From NCBI GenBank assembly GCA_000711775.1, contig ARYC01001389.1:50692-114691 (forward strand): a stretch of DNA of 64,000 bases, written 5' to 3'. Position 1 is the first letter of the stretch. Each line of letters opens with the position of its first letter. Below are positions 23,562 to 34,025 of the stretch, piece by piece. A program made the translations under genes and the position numbers. This stretch comes from Oxytricha trifallax (taxonomy: Eukaryota; Ciliophora; Spirotrichea; Sporadotrichida; Oxytrichidae). The notes beneath the pieces were generated by a model. That model worked only from the letters and a program-made list of their open reading frames with translations. It was not told where the DNA came from and did no database searches.

Positions 23562-25419
23562 TCAGATCAATTGATCTAGCAACCTTCTCTCAAATTTAAA
23601 TTTACATCTTCTTTTAGTTTATTACTAATCTATACAAACAATTAAGAGATTATTTAAAAAAATAAAGGATAAATTGAATGTCTATAAGACTTTCTTCAGT
23701 TTTTCATTCATTTTCCTTTGTTAATCTAATTCACTCCTCTGATCTTTGATGATTTATTAATATTCCCCTAACTGTTACTGTACAACTTTGAAATTTTAAG
23801 CTTGTTCAGAGTTTCCACTAGTGGCATTCAAGTTTTATTTATTATATTGTTAGGATTTTCTCTCATCTTTCCTTGGCTCACTCTTTTTCTTAAGAGGGTT
23901 TGAAGAATTAAGAATGAATTAGAAGGATCTTACTGGATCGCCACCACCAATTGGTGTCTTTTCTCTGGATTTTGCTTAAAAAATATTCACCATACCAGAT
24001 AGTTTGCCAAGTTGTAGGTTCTAAAATTTGCCAGTCTTATTGCTAATGTTAATTTTTCCACGTTTTTGCTGAGCTTCTATAGCTTAAATCAATTATTGCT
24101 TGTTTGCTTTCTTTATACTGTTACCCATTTCGGTGTTAACAGTTGGATCATAGATTGAAGTGTTCAATGATTAGGAAGCACTTTCAATGAAATCTTTGCC
24201 TAGACTTTCCTCGATTTGCATGTTTCTTAGCATTTCAGTTATGTTTTGAGTTCTGCAAAACGATGGCTAATTCTTTCCGTGAAGAGTACCTGAAGCTAGA
24301 TTATTTGAGAGAAGAGGTTCTTGCTTGCTTTATTCTCTTAAGGTAGGTGCTGCCTCTGTTCCAAACACACTCTCCATGCAAGATTAATAGTCTTAAATAG
24401 TTAGCATCTCTGATAGCTAGGCTAAGGATCTATCAGTATTTAGGGTATTTGTTGACTAGCAGATGTTCTTTTGGGGGGGGGGGAAGTTTCCTGCCCCAAA
24501 TTTTTATATGCACCCAAGGGGGAAGTTTCCTGCCACCAAAAAGGTAGTTTCCTGCCCCATACATAAAAATATCTAATTTTTATAATTTTCAAAGAATCTT
24601 TATCATCTATTATTATGTAGTTTTTTTAAAAAATTTAGCTTCAAATATCATTTCTACCTTGATAATCAATTTAAAATTTAATGAAAATTACATTAATTAA
24701 TTAAAAAAAAAACACTTATTTTAGCCTTGTCAATAATATATAATTTGATAAAGAATAATTATGTACCTTGAAAATTATATAATAATAAATGTTGTATAGT
24801 ACATGGTTATGGTTATTGAAATTCAAATTTATTTGTTTCTATTAAATTTATTGCAAAAAACATAAAATTTAATGTTGGGGGCAGGAAACTACCTTTTGGG
24901 GCAAGAAACTGTCTGGGGGCAGGAAACTTCCCCCCCCCCGTTCTTTTTTATTTCATCTTCAAGTAACTTTCCTTATTCACCAAATCTTAGCATCTTTACA
25001 TTAAGGTTATTTAGAACGTTCTGAATCTTTTCTAATTTCTCTTTTTAATCGGGCATATCTTCCAAATTTTGCAAAATATTCATGTTCTCCTTATTATTAT
25101 TCTCCTCTCCCATAAAGTTGTTGAGTTTAGCATATTTTGGAGATACTATTTTTGTAGTTTCTTGTGCGTTCTTTTTACCTGCAAGGTTAATGATGTTAAT
25201 ACTCTGTCTTTGATCCTCTTTGACTTAGGCTTTTTAAGCAGCAGCTCTATTTTAAGAATGTTCATTGAATTTAGAATCTAACTAATCAATTCTTCTGAGA
25301 AGTTCTTAGATGCACTGATCCTTTTCCTAGAGCTCATATTTCATCTTTTCAATTTCATTCTTTTCATCTAAGCTTCCTATGATTTCATTTAGGTTTTGCG
25401 AAAAACTCATGTCTGACAT
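23562..25419 (-). CDS. Coiled-coil protein interrupted by a MITE-like IES
   Basis: Starts MSDMSFSQNLNEIIGSLDEK at 25419. Coiled-coil with Gln codons TAA/TAG (MKYELQEKDQCIQELLRRID), a linker NNFMGEENNNKENMNIL, then EKLEKIQNVLNNLNVKMLRF. The frame breaks at the 467-bp G-rich element (24473-24939) and resumes as NICQSTNTLNTDRSLAQLSE after joining the 8-bp repeats. The C-terminal half is Ser/Asn/Gln-rich (SREKTPIGGGDPVRSF; QQLGEYQQIIKDQRSELDQQ). The stop near 23562 is the first in-frame TGA. Function unknown. Confidence 0.7.
24473..24939. mobile_element. G-rich-ended MITE-like element, copy 2, sitting in coding sequence as an IES
   Basis: Ends carry three tandem variants of GGGGGAAGTTTCCTGCCCC at left and three inverted ones at right. 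It is flanked by GTTCTTTT at 24465-24472 and 24940-24947. Removing the element plus one repeat copy joins LLEDEIKKN to ICQSTNT in frame (475 bp, not a multiple of 3). It is AT-rich inside with no ORF. Confidence 0.85.
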
Positions 25420-25669
25420 CTTTTCATCAATGATATTGGAAGTTTCAATAATAAAGTATAAAAGATAAATTTCCATTCGAAATGATTGAAAGAATTAAAA
25501 TTATCGAAGAAAAATTGTTATACATTTTTATTTTATATTAGAATAGAATAGATTTAGGGAGGCCGAGCCTTATCTAAAATTTATATCCAAATAATAAGAA
25601 TAGAATAATTGTTTGATAACTTTGAATTATCCTAAAATTATTTAATTAATTAATAAATCAATTTATATT

Positions 25670-27455
25670 AACTATGAGTGACTTTTTTTGTTTAATTTAT
25701 ACATCTTTTAACTTTTTTCGCTTTACCAGATTAGTCATTAATCTTAACATTACTATTATAAGCATCTCTAGGAGCACTCAGATTAGATTAATTCAGAATG
25801 TCATCCTTAGTATTAGAGCGAATAATAGAAGGAGCTATACCTAGATTTGTGATTTTTTTGTTAGTGCTAAGCTTCAACCTCTTACTAGATGATTCATTAT
25901 TGAGCTTTATTTTAAGATTAAAGCTTTTGTTGCCAATTCCTCCATTGCTTTTTACGGTTTAACATCCAATGCCATTTACCACATTTTCAATATTTGTTGA
26001 AAGTGAACCTATCCCTGGAGAAGCGAAATTATTCTTCATTCTGTAGGTTCTTTGTTGTATGGGATCTTTTGATTTTGAACTTTTGTTTAGTTTTATTGAA
26101 TTGTTCAGGAATTAAGTGTTGAGACCGTTTGTGTGACTAGTTGGGGAAAGCGAACTGTATTCAAAGTAATAAAATCGATATAAAACATTCGTTGGTGAGA
26201 TTTATAATTATATTTCTAGCCTAAATCTTTTTAAGTGTATAAATTAAATTATAAGTTCGACATGTTCATTGATTCATTTTACAGCAAATTATTGATTCTT
26301 TGATTGTTATTTGAGCCTCCTCCTATCATGTAAGTGGTATCATGTGTAATCATATGACTATTGTTTTACAAAGCAACATTGTTTGTATTAGTCATCCTCG
26401 TATGATTTTGATTCCCATTGATTGTTAGATTATGCAACTTGTTTGATGCGATGGCTTTTGTGTTATTAGTTGAGTTCTTTTTCTAAGCAAAATATCCGCC
26501 AGTTGCAGTAGTTGCGGTAGTTACAGCATTTGAAGATTTTATTTTTAAGTTGAACTTGATGGGTCTTGGTGATATGTCCATGTTGTGATGATTTGTTGTG
26601 GTTTGAGGTGCAACCATGATCCCATGAGAAGAAAAATCATTGAAATCGTTCAGGTCTTCAATCACTGTCTGATTAAAGCAAGTTAGCTGAGGTATTTTAC
26701 TGATCATGGAGTTGGGTGCAGGTTGCTAACTAGACTCATTGTTTCTTGATGCTTTGACGCCTTTAGTGTTCATAGATTGCACTCTATTAAAGAAGTTGTT
26801 CTGAGCTTATTGATTGCTTTGAGGCTAGTTTGAATTCTTGGTAGTCATAGGCTGATTAATAGCAATCTTTATTTTGTCTACTTGCTTGATTTAGAGCTGC
26901 TTAATACTTTTTTGCAAATTGAAATTATTTGAAGAATGAGGAGTTTGAGAATGAGATTGATGACCATCTGCTCTTGATGTGTGATTAGTGGCATAGGCAT
27001 TTGAAAGTTGAGGGTGATGTGAAATTGTTTGTTATTACTGCTGAGTTAAAGGGGTCTTCTGAGCTTGACTGTGAGAGTTGGAAGTACTGTCAAATCTCGC
27101 GCTATTTATCTTCTTTTTTGAGCTTCGATTTGAATCGTTTGTGCTTATCATCTTTGATGTACCCTGAATCTTTTTCTTATATAATATATTTTATATTTTG
27201 AAATTGACCATAACATAGCTTTATTATCATCAAATCATATAATAAAGTATTCTTATTTACTACTTATGACTTTTTATCAAACATATTTCCGAAGGCGAAG
27301 TTAACTTGATCCTTGTTTGATGTTGATAGTGGGAAATGCATATTAATTTACTATTAATATCCGAGTTACTATGATTGATTCATTTGTTGAAATTGATTAG
27401 AGTTGTTGTTATTGCTACTGCTTTGATGTTGTCCTAGGTGGGAATGATTATTCAT
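25670..27455 (-). CDS. Ser/Asn/Gln-rich low-complexity protein
   Basis: Begins MNNHSHLGQHQSSSNNNNSN at 27455 and continues FPLSTSNKDQVNFAFGNMFD. After an insert near 27130-27260 it runs RSSKKKINSARFDSTSNSHS, then repeatedly uses PRPIKFNLKIKS-like and FNLKIKLNNESSSKRLKLST segments, a short recurring (I/F)xLKIK motif. It ends in a basic region near 25670; the stop was not resolved because the frame remains open. Composition suggests a disordered RNA- or chromatin-associated protein. Adjacent same-strand genes are separated by short AT-rich gaps. Confidence 0.55.
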
Positions 27456-27554
27456 ATGTATATCAGTTAAATATAATAAATTCAAATTATTTTATTTTCA
27501 TTTCATTATCCCTTAATATTTTTGAGTTGAGATAGTATGAATATAAGAATAAAT

Positions 27555-28170
27555 GATGACTGTAAGTTTAGAACATTAAGCCAAAGAATCTGGTAAGGTT
27601 TTTATTTGATTGTGTGAGAGATCTATTTCTCTTAAGTTTATGAGAGAACTGATCTCATTCGGAATGCTATTTATTTTGTTATGACTCATATTGATAACTG
27701 TTAAACTTACCACAAATAAAAAAGTACTATGCAGCAACACATTATTTTTTTATTAGATTTGTAAATAATTGGTTTATCTATTGGCATGAAAACATTTGAA
27801 CTGGCATAATTTAAAGCAAATTCCTTGACATATTGATTTTCCTTAAGCTTTCCTGACTTCTTTCTAACACTTTAACCCCTTCTGGAGCCTTAAACCCCTC
27901 TACCTGGCAATTAACAGCATTTATTATACTCAACTGCGTAATCTCATTAAACCTCTCATCAATCTATTTTACAGCCAGATCATTAATGTTTAGTTGTCTC
28001 AGTTTCTTAGCTGATTCTATTTTCTAGTTAATTAGAGCAACAGTGGACTTATTTGAACGTAGGACGTTAGAGTTTTAGCTACTCTGATTTTATTGTTAAG
28101 TTTGAGGTTAAGATTCACCGTCTTTGTAAGATCTTGATTGTTTTGTTGCGCAACATGGACCTGCTCCCAT
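27555..28170 (-). CDS. Scrambled LRRC57-like gene, 5' segment (N-terminus and first repeats)
   Basis: Encodes MGAGPCCATKQSRSYKDG, a likely N-myristoylation start (MG-x3-C), then leucine-rich repeats: KKLRQLNINDLAVKQIDERF; SLRKINMSRNLLQIMPVQMF; and, after an unresolved insert (about 27700-27760), LTVINMSHNKINSIPNEISS, LREIDLSHNQIKTLPDSLAQ, ending CSKLTV at the pointer 27555-27565. The rest of the protein is not downstream but upstream (28348-28814), so the germline order is 2-1. LRRC57-type proteins are small LRR proteins that begin with a myristoylatable glycine; the assignment rests on this architecture and the C-terminal match. Confidence 0.8.
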
Positions 28171-28347
28171 TCCCAATTTATTAAAATATTTATTTTTAAT
28201 TTCGCTTTGATCAGTTTTTATTCAGAAAACATCTTGTGATAATTTCGATATTTTTATTTTCTACTGATAAATTTAGATTAAAATTAGAGAAATTAAAGTA
28301 ACCTAATTAATATTGTATGAGTAAATTAATTGAAGATCAAGTGAAGT

Positions 28348-28814
28348 TCACTTATCGAGTCCACATAGATCGTAGTTCACATCTAAGTTATTGTTTACAA
28401 CAATATCCATTTTAATTTTTCTGCGATCTTAGTACTCTTATATCCCCTCCATGTTCATTAACTAGTTTCTTTTAATGTGATTGTCTTTCAAATTTAAATT
28501 GTGTACTTTTGATTCTTTGAACACTATGGCTGGAACATAAATAAAACTATTAAACAACATAAATTCCTAATTATTGATATGATTTGTTCAAAGTATAAAC
28601 GTAAAGTAAATTATTGAAACATGATAGATATCATTAGATTCTAGATCAATAACTTTTAAACCAGACTATCTCCACATCGTGACTTGCTCGTCAGATTAAG
28701 CAGGTAACTGAGTGATTTGATTATGAGCTAAATAAAGAAATTCCAGGGCTGGTAAGCGAAGAAGTGCTAATGAAAATTGTGTCAGTTAGTTATTATTCAT
28801 TGAGATGACTGTAA
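28348..28814 (-). CDS. Scrambled LRRC57-like gene, 3' segment (last repeats and C-terminus)
   Basis: Begins at the pointer GATGACTGTAA (28804-28814 on the plus strand; TTACAGTCATC on the coding strand), also present at the end of the 5' segment (27555-27565). Joining there gives CSKLTVISMNNNQLTQF, a perfect LRR continuation, followed by LRLPALEFLYLAHNQITQLP and LKVIDLESNDIYH. An 84-bp IES (28534-28617) then joins to VPAIVFKESKVHNLNLKDNH, and NMEGIQEYQDRRKIKMDI matches the LRRC57 C-terminal block. Stop TGA 28348-28350. The 3' half of the gene lies upstream of its 5' half on the same strand, so the gene is scrambled. Confidence 0.82.
28534..28617. other. 84-bp IES in LRR gene, pointer AACAT
   Basis: AACAT at 28534-28538 and 28618-28622; excision joins DIYHV to PAIVFKESK in frame. 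Confidence 0.75.
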
Positions 28815-28909
28815 ATAAAAAAATAGAATAAAGAGATTACAAGAAACTGATTGGAAAGATAAGATATATAAAGATCCATCGTCAAGATATTATTAAAATT
28901 AAATATTAA

Positions 28910-30181
28910 ATGTAAGCTACGGAATTAACCAACATTTCCACAGTTCATCAAGAAAGATTGACTTTGGCTGATTAGAACTCTATTCCAATTGTAGGTATGG
29001 GTATTATTAAACTACCATTAATTATAACTATTAAATAACTTAGAGCATGTATTTCGTGATATATATATATTTATCTATTTTATACCTGGAAGATAGTAGA
29101 CCCAAAGATAATGAATGAAGCAGTGGATGCAGCAATCGAAATTGGCTACAGACATTTCGATTCTGCTGAGCTCTATGAAAATGAACATCTGTTGGGAGAC
29201 GCCTTGAAGCTTGCTCTTGCTAAACATGGTCTAACCAGATAAGATATATGGATTACTGGGAAGATTGCTATGTGGTAGATGTCTTATGATGGAGCATTAG
29301 CAAGCATCTAGACTAAATTAATATTTTTATACATCTTATATTTAACCTCTAATAAGCGTTTACTTTGTAACTTCAATATTAAAAATTTATTTTAGACTAC
29401 AATCGAAACAATGGGAATAGAATACCTGGATTTAGTATTGATTCACTGGCCAACAAGTATCGGGGAGTTGCAAGGGGAAGAAGCCAGACTTGAATGCTGG
29501 AGAGGCATGGCTGAAGCCAAGAAATAAGGGCTTGTGAAAAGCTTGGGAGTTTCAAACTTCACTGCCAGACATATAGAACAATTCTTGGACAAAGTATCTG
29601 AAAAACCAGTATAAAAATATGCATAATAGGTTTAATTTATTTGAGAATGACTTAAAATGAGAACAGTAGTAAACTAAATCGAGATTCACCCACTTTATCA
29701 CGACGATGAAACAATCAAAGTATGTCAAAAGAACGATATTATTTTGATTTGCTACGCCCCGCTTGCAACATTCGACGAAAGATTGATGAAGAATGAGTAT
29801 ATTCTCAAACTTGGTGAGAAGTAAACTTCAATTAATAGAACTCTTTAATCTATGAAAATTGCTTATCATATTTATTTTTTAATCTCCGATTCAATATGTA
29901 TACCATAAAGCTTCTAATCAAATTGCCTTAAGATGGGCAGTTGATAGAGGATTCGTTGTGATTCCCAAGGCATCAAGCAGAGACCATTTGCTGTCTAATA
30001 TTTCCTTAAATAAATATTATATCATTATTTCAATTGGTGATTTCAAGCTAGAGGAGGAAGAAGTTCAACAAATTGATCAAATAAATAAACTTTAAGGCTA
30101 TATTTATTTAAAGAATAATGTTTACAACGTATTAGGTTTATCATGTTCAAAACTGATTGGGATCCTAAAGATGAACCTTGA
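28910..30181 (+). CDS. Aldo-keto reductase
   Basis: NADPH-dependent (alpha/beta)8-barrel oxidoreductase of the AKR family. Start MQATELTNISTVHQERL; GMGTWKIVDP; GYRHFDSAELYENE (catalytic Asp and Tyr: RHFDSAxxY); YLDLVLIHWP with the catalytic His; LGVSNF; VNQIEIHPLYHD; ICYAPLATFD; ALRWAVDRGFVVIPKASSRD for cofactor binding. The C-terminus GYIRFIMFKTDWDPKDEP ends at TGA 30179-30181. Four IESs are resolved exactly by alignment: 29002-29082 (TA), 29309-29392 (TAGACTA), 29607-29663 (CAGTA) and 30101-30129 (TATT). Another insert near 29820-29910 precedes ALRWA and is only partly resolved (GCTT is a candidate pointer). Confidence 0.92.
29002..29082. other. 81-bp IES in AKR, pointer TA
   Basis: TA at 29002-29003 and 29083-29084; excision creates the family motif GTWK (VGMG-TWKIV). 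Confidence 0.8.
29309..29392. other. 84-bp IES in AKR, pointer TAGACTA
   Basis: TAGACTA at 29309-29315 and 29393-29399; excision gives ASIQTTIETMGIEYLDL. Confidence 0.85.
29607..29663. other. 57-bp IES in AKR, pointer CAGTA
   Basis: CAGTA at 29607-29611 and 29664-29668; the insert holds TGAs, and excision gives EKPVVNQIEIHP. Confidence 0.85.
30101..30129. other. 29-bp IES in AKR, pointer TATT
   Basis: TATT at 30101-30104 and 30130-30133; excision switches frame to the AKR-like tail GYIRFIMFKTDWDPKDEP ending in TGA. Confidence 0.75.
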
Positions 30182-30461
30182 AGAAAATTATATATTTGTC
30201 AGAAAAAACTCTTTATTTTATATATTTAACTTATTCTCTTAACCATATTTTTAATTTCCTTTACATTTAATTAAGAATAACTATCAAACACAAATCAAAT
30301 AGAATTAAGTTTAATTCAATAAATTAAGATAGTTTAATCTTTGAGTGAATTTTAGTAAATTAATTAAAGATATCATCTTGTGTGATATCTTTCAAAAATA
30401 GATTATAAGCTCATCAACTCTATCTAATTTCAAACCTCTCTATGCTCCTACTGTTACCTCT

Positions 30462-33400
30462 TCAAATGCTGCTTGAGTCGATGAACTTTCTCTAATTAAG
30501 GTCGAATGAGAAAAGTTGAGTGTGACCACAGACCTTGACGATGTTAGGATCTTGAGTTTTCATAGCAATACCATTTAGCATGAAGAAGTCTGGTCTGTTT
30601 ATTCCACTTTCCACCAAAGCCTTAATTTAATGAATGGAAGCGCCGTTTGATTAATCAGTTTTCTTTATAATCCAAGATCCCTGAAGTGGATTCTTGTTCC
30701 ACCCACCATAGATCAAAATTTCATCTTTTGAAATAGGAAGAGAACCAATATCACACCCTCCTTCTTAAAGTCTCATTGGAAGCACTTACCATTAGCCATT
30801 TGGATCATTCAAGTCTAATCTTTCAATTGTGGAGAGTACAGTTACAATAGAATCACTCTTACTGATTCCACCAATTGAATACAAGTATCTATTATCCAAT
30901 ATAGTTAGTGAAGAAGAACATCTGCCCTCTTAGAGTGTTGGCATGGGAATCCATCTTTTTTCTGCAATTGAAAACTTCTCGCATTTCTTTGTGATTTCTC
31001 CAAACTCATAACCTCCCACTACATATATCTCATTTCTTTGTACTGAAAACACACATCCAAAAGAAGCTCTAGATGTAATCATTTTTGGCATGGCAGTAGG
31101 TAGCAACTAGTTCTAAGTTTAATCATAGTTGAACTCTGTCACATCTGCTAAGGTTTCTTTGGCTTTCTGATCTTTCGCACCACCAATTATATAAACCTTA
31201 TCGTCCATAGTGAATACTAATTTGGCCAATAAGATATTCTAGCACTCAGCAAGTTTGATCCAGCCTTAACCAGGAACAAGCTTTAAAATGTTCATTTATT
31301 TGTATTTATAGAAGGTTTTAAATTGATGCTCAGGCAGTTGTGGTCCAGAGACAATCATTAAATCGTCATTTTGGTGCTAAACTTGAGGAGGTTGCTGTTA
31401 CTGAAGAACAGGTGATCTTTGAATTGGACTGGCTTGATTGATAATCTATGGAGCTTAAGCCTGGGGTGGATGTACTAACTATTAAGGCACTTATTACTAC
31501 ATTTGAACCTATTATTGCTGTTACTAAGCTTAATTCAACAAAGCGGAAGGTGGCAATTAATGTTATTAATTTACTAATGGTCTTTGATTGGCGTTGAGCT
31601 GAGGAGCTGTCTGTGGATTGAAGTTGTTCTGACCATTTTGAGGGAATAATTAAGGCTGTTATTATTCAAAACCCTAAATAAATATATAATAAAGTTTATA
31701 TATATAATTTCATATCTTTGTAATCAAATTAATTTTTTTATGATATAAAAATATGTTTATATTTAATTAAATCAGAAATATTTCTAATTTTATAAAATTC
31801 TTTTTATATGCAGTAAATTGAGAAAATAAGATTGATGCAATTAATATTTAGTATATTTAGGGTTTTGATTGTTGATAGGGTGGTTGCTACTGAACTTATT
31901 GCTAACCTGGCAACTACTATTAAATTCCTGGCGGTCTATTAACTTGTTGCTAAGCCTGATTCTAAAGCTACTGCTGAGCTTGTTACTACTGCTGCTACAT
32001 TTATTGCTATCTTTGAAGCATCATCTGTTGTTGCATCTATTACTGCTATTGTTGCTGTTGCATGGGATTTACTTGAGGTGGAACTTATTACTATTATTGG
32101 CCATTGATGATTAGTGGTCTGCTCATTGGGGACATGTTAGGTTGTTAATCTATTTACATTCTTTGAGGGGAGGCTGATGTTTACTAGTGAATGTGTGGGT
32201 GATACTGAGGTTGTTACTGTTGCTGCTGCTATTATTTAAAACCCAAAATATTAAAATTTATTTACATTTATCTATGGGGTAATAATTACTGGATCATAAA
32301 ATTTTATGGAAAATTAATTAGAGATAAAAAAAACTTGAAAAATAAATAAAAAAGAATTTCTCTCAGTAAAAAATAAGTGCCTTAAAAAATAAAAAATATT
32401 TGAAATTATTAGAAATATTCTATAAATCAATATTAAATCCCACTAATTAATGCTAATCTATAATTTCCAAAAATCATTTTAATGTTTTGATTGAACAGGT
32501 GGTCTTAATCCATTCACGTGTTGTCCATTCATTCCATTTTATACTTAATTCTGCTAAAGTATCTATTGGTTGTTTTGATTTGGAACAGTGTGAGATCTCT
32601 GCAAAGAAAAACCTTGACCTGGCTCTACGAAAGCTGTATCAACTTAAATGCATTCTCTCATAATATCACCAAGCTTATCATTAATCAGTCTTTCATTTTA
32701 GTCTACTCTCAATATTCTAGACTGATAATCCATGCTTTGATCAATAGTTTGCCTCATTTTTGCTCTTGATTTGTCCAAACTCTCTAACAAACTCTTGTAA
32801 AAGTCTTATCTCTTCACAACATAGGCAAATCTGCCTTTATTTATCTTCTCGTCAAACTTCTTCTTTTCGTCTTCAAATTAATCGGGCTTTCTCTAATCAG
32901 TAAAGAATTCTTGGTTCTCTTCGAGCACTTTTTCGAGATTCTTAAGACTTTCAGAGCCCTGAATCTGAAGCATGACGTTTTTGTGCAAATCTGCTACTTT
33001 TTATCTCAAAGTGCCAAAGAATTGCTGAACTGATAGTTAAATTTACTGCTTAACTAGTTATGGGTCTGTATCCCCCATATGATTCATACTCTATTTGTAC
33101 TTCTCAAACTCCTTCCCAAATCGTTCTTTGATTTCCTTAACTACAACAGCTGTAAACTTTAGCTCAGCGACTTTCTTCTCAAAGATACAGGTGTTGCAAA
33201 GAATCTCTCCATTTTTCTGATTGAAAGCTACATTTGCTTCATTATGTCTCTGACATACTTCAGTTGGAGGTTGCTGTTAAAGTTTTTAGGCAGGGTTAAG
33301 CAAATGCTGACTGTTAACTGCGTTGCCCTATGCTCTTTAGAAATTCATGAATTGTTGTTGTTTGGCTGCAAAACTGTTGTTGTTATGAATACCATTCTAC

Positions 33401-33564
33401 TGGCCCATAGGACTGGCTGGAATGTTTGAGGGCATGCCTGGTCTGAATTAATGAACTTGCTGTCTGTTCAATTAGTTACTCTGGTTTATTAATGGATTGG
33501 CAGCTTGTTGTTGTTACTGTTGTTGCTGTTGAGCTCCGTTTAAAAATGAAATGTTTTGGTTCAT
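30462..33564 (-). CDS. B-box/coiled-coil/polyQ/Kelch protein
   Basis: Single minus-strand gene, start MNQNISFLNGAQQQ at 33564. Residues about 1-105 are Gln/Asn-rich. A B-box-like zinc site follows (EVCQRHNEANVAFNQ...ILCNTCIFEKK: CxxH then CxxC), then a long coiled coil (VVKEIKERFGKEFEKYKQSM; SLKNLEKVLEENQEFF). Next comes a polyglutamine region split by two miniature TBE-like inserts (31667-31867, 32237-32489). The C-terminal Kelch propeller has blades with paired glycines (KVYIIGGAKD; EIYVVGGYEFG; RYLYSIGGISKS; EILIYGGWNKN). It resembles a TRIM-type B-box/coiled-coil scaffold with Kelch repeats in place of other C-terminal domains. Stop TGA 30462-30464. Confidence 0.8.
31667..31867. mobile_element. 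Miniature TBE-like insert acting as IES
   Basis: 201 bp with inverted ends CAAAACCCTAAATA / TATTTAGGGTTTTG, flanked by ATT at 31664-31666 and 31868-31870 (ANT pattern). Removing it plus one ATT joins two polyQ stretches in frame (...PPYQQ-QQQPQLFPQ). The ends resemble the telomere-like C4A4 ends of TBE transposons; there is no ORF inside. Confidence 0.75.
32237..32489. mobile_element. Second, weaker miniature TBE-like insert acting as IES
   Basis: 253 bp flanked by ATT at 32234-32236 and 32490-32492. Left end TAAAACCCAAAATATT, right end complementary to CAAAACATTAAAATG, so the inverted similarity is partial. Excision joins RPPVQ to the polyQ run in frame. A TTTT pointer would also restore the frame, so the borders are less certain. 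Confidence 0.55.
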
Positions 33565-33599
33565 GACTTTAGTTTATACTCGTTTGATCTTGTGAAATT

Positions 33600-34020
33600 G
33601 GTTTTATTAATTATTATAAATGTTTAAATTATACTTATTACTAAAACATAAGAAGTAGACAATTTCTAAAACATAAAAATCCTAGCTACATATTAATTAT
33701 AAGATTAACTAACTAATGTTTAAGAGTCGAAGCTTAAAAGTACTATTCTTAAAATATTAGTCTTTACAATTATATAAAATATGTATTTCTAATATTGAAA
33801 GAGGATATTTGATTAATCATATAAACTATATTTTTTTAATCATAAATATCTACCCATAAAATATTTAAGATCTAGATTTTAATTTTAAACTCAACATTAT
33901 ACATTATTTTTAGTATTTCTTAATAACATATTTAAAATATACAGATTAATGTAAAAAATGATTCAAATTTATCTATCGAATAGATTTGTTAATCCATTAT
34001 TTACTTTTTCTAAAGTCAAA
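33600..34020. other. AT-rich intergenic region
   Basis: No gene or repeat recognised between two minus-strand genes. Confidence 0.5.
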
Positions 34021-34025
34021 CTATT

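Noticed and set aside
28802..28879. Alternative LRR start MDLYISYLSNQFL with a 31-bp IES (GAGAT repeats)
   Set aside because: It also gives an open frame, but leaves the MGAGPCC segment as a separate headless gene. The 11-bp pointer join gives a complete LRRC57-like protein, so the scrambled model is preferred.
31869..32114. Leu-rich plus-strand open frame
   Set aside because: It is the antisense of the polyglutamine region of the Kelch gene (CTG/TTG-type repeats read from the wrong strand).
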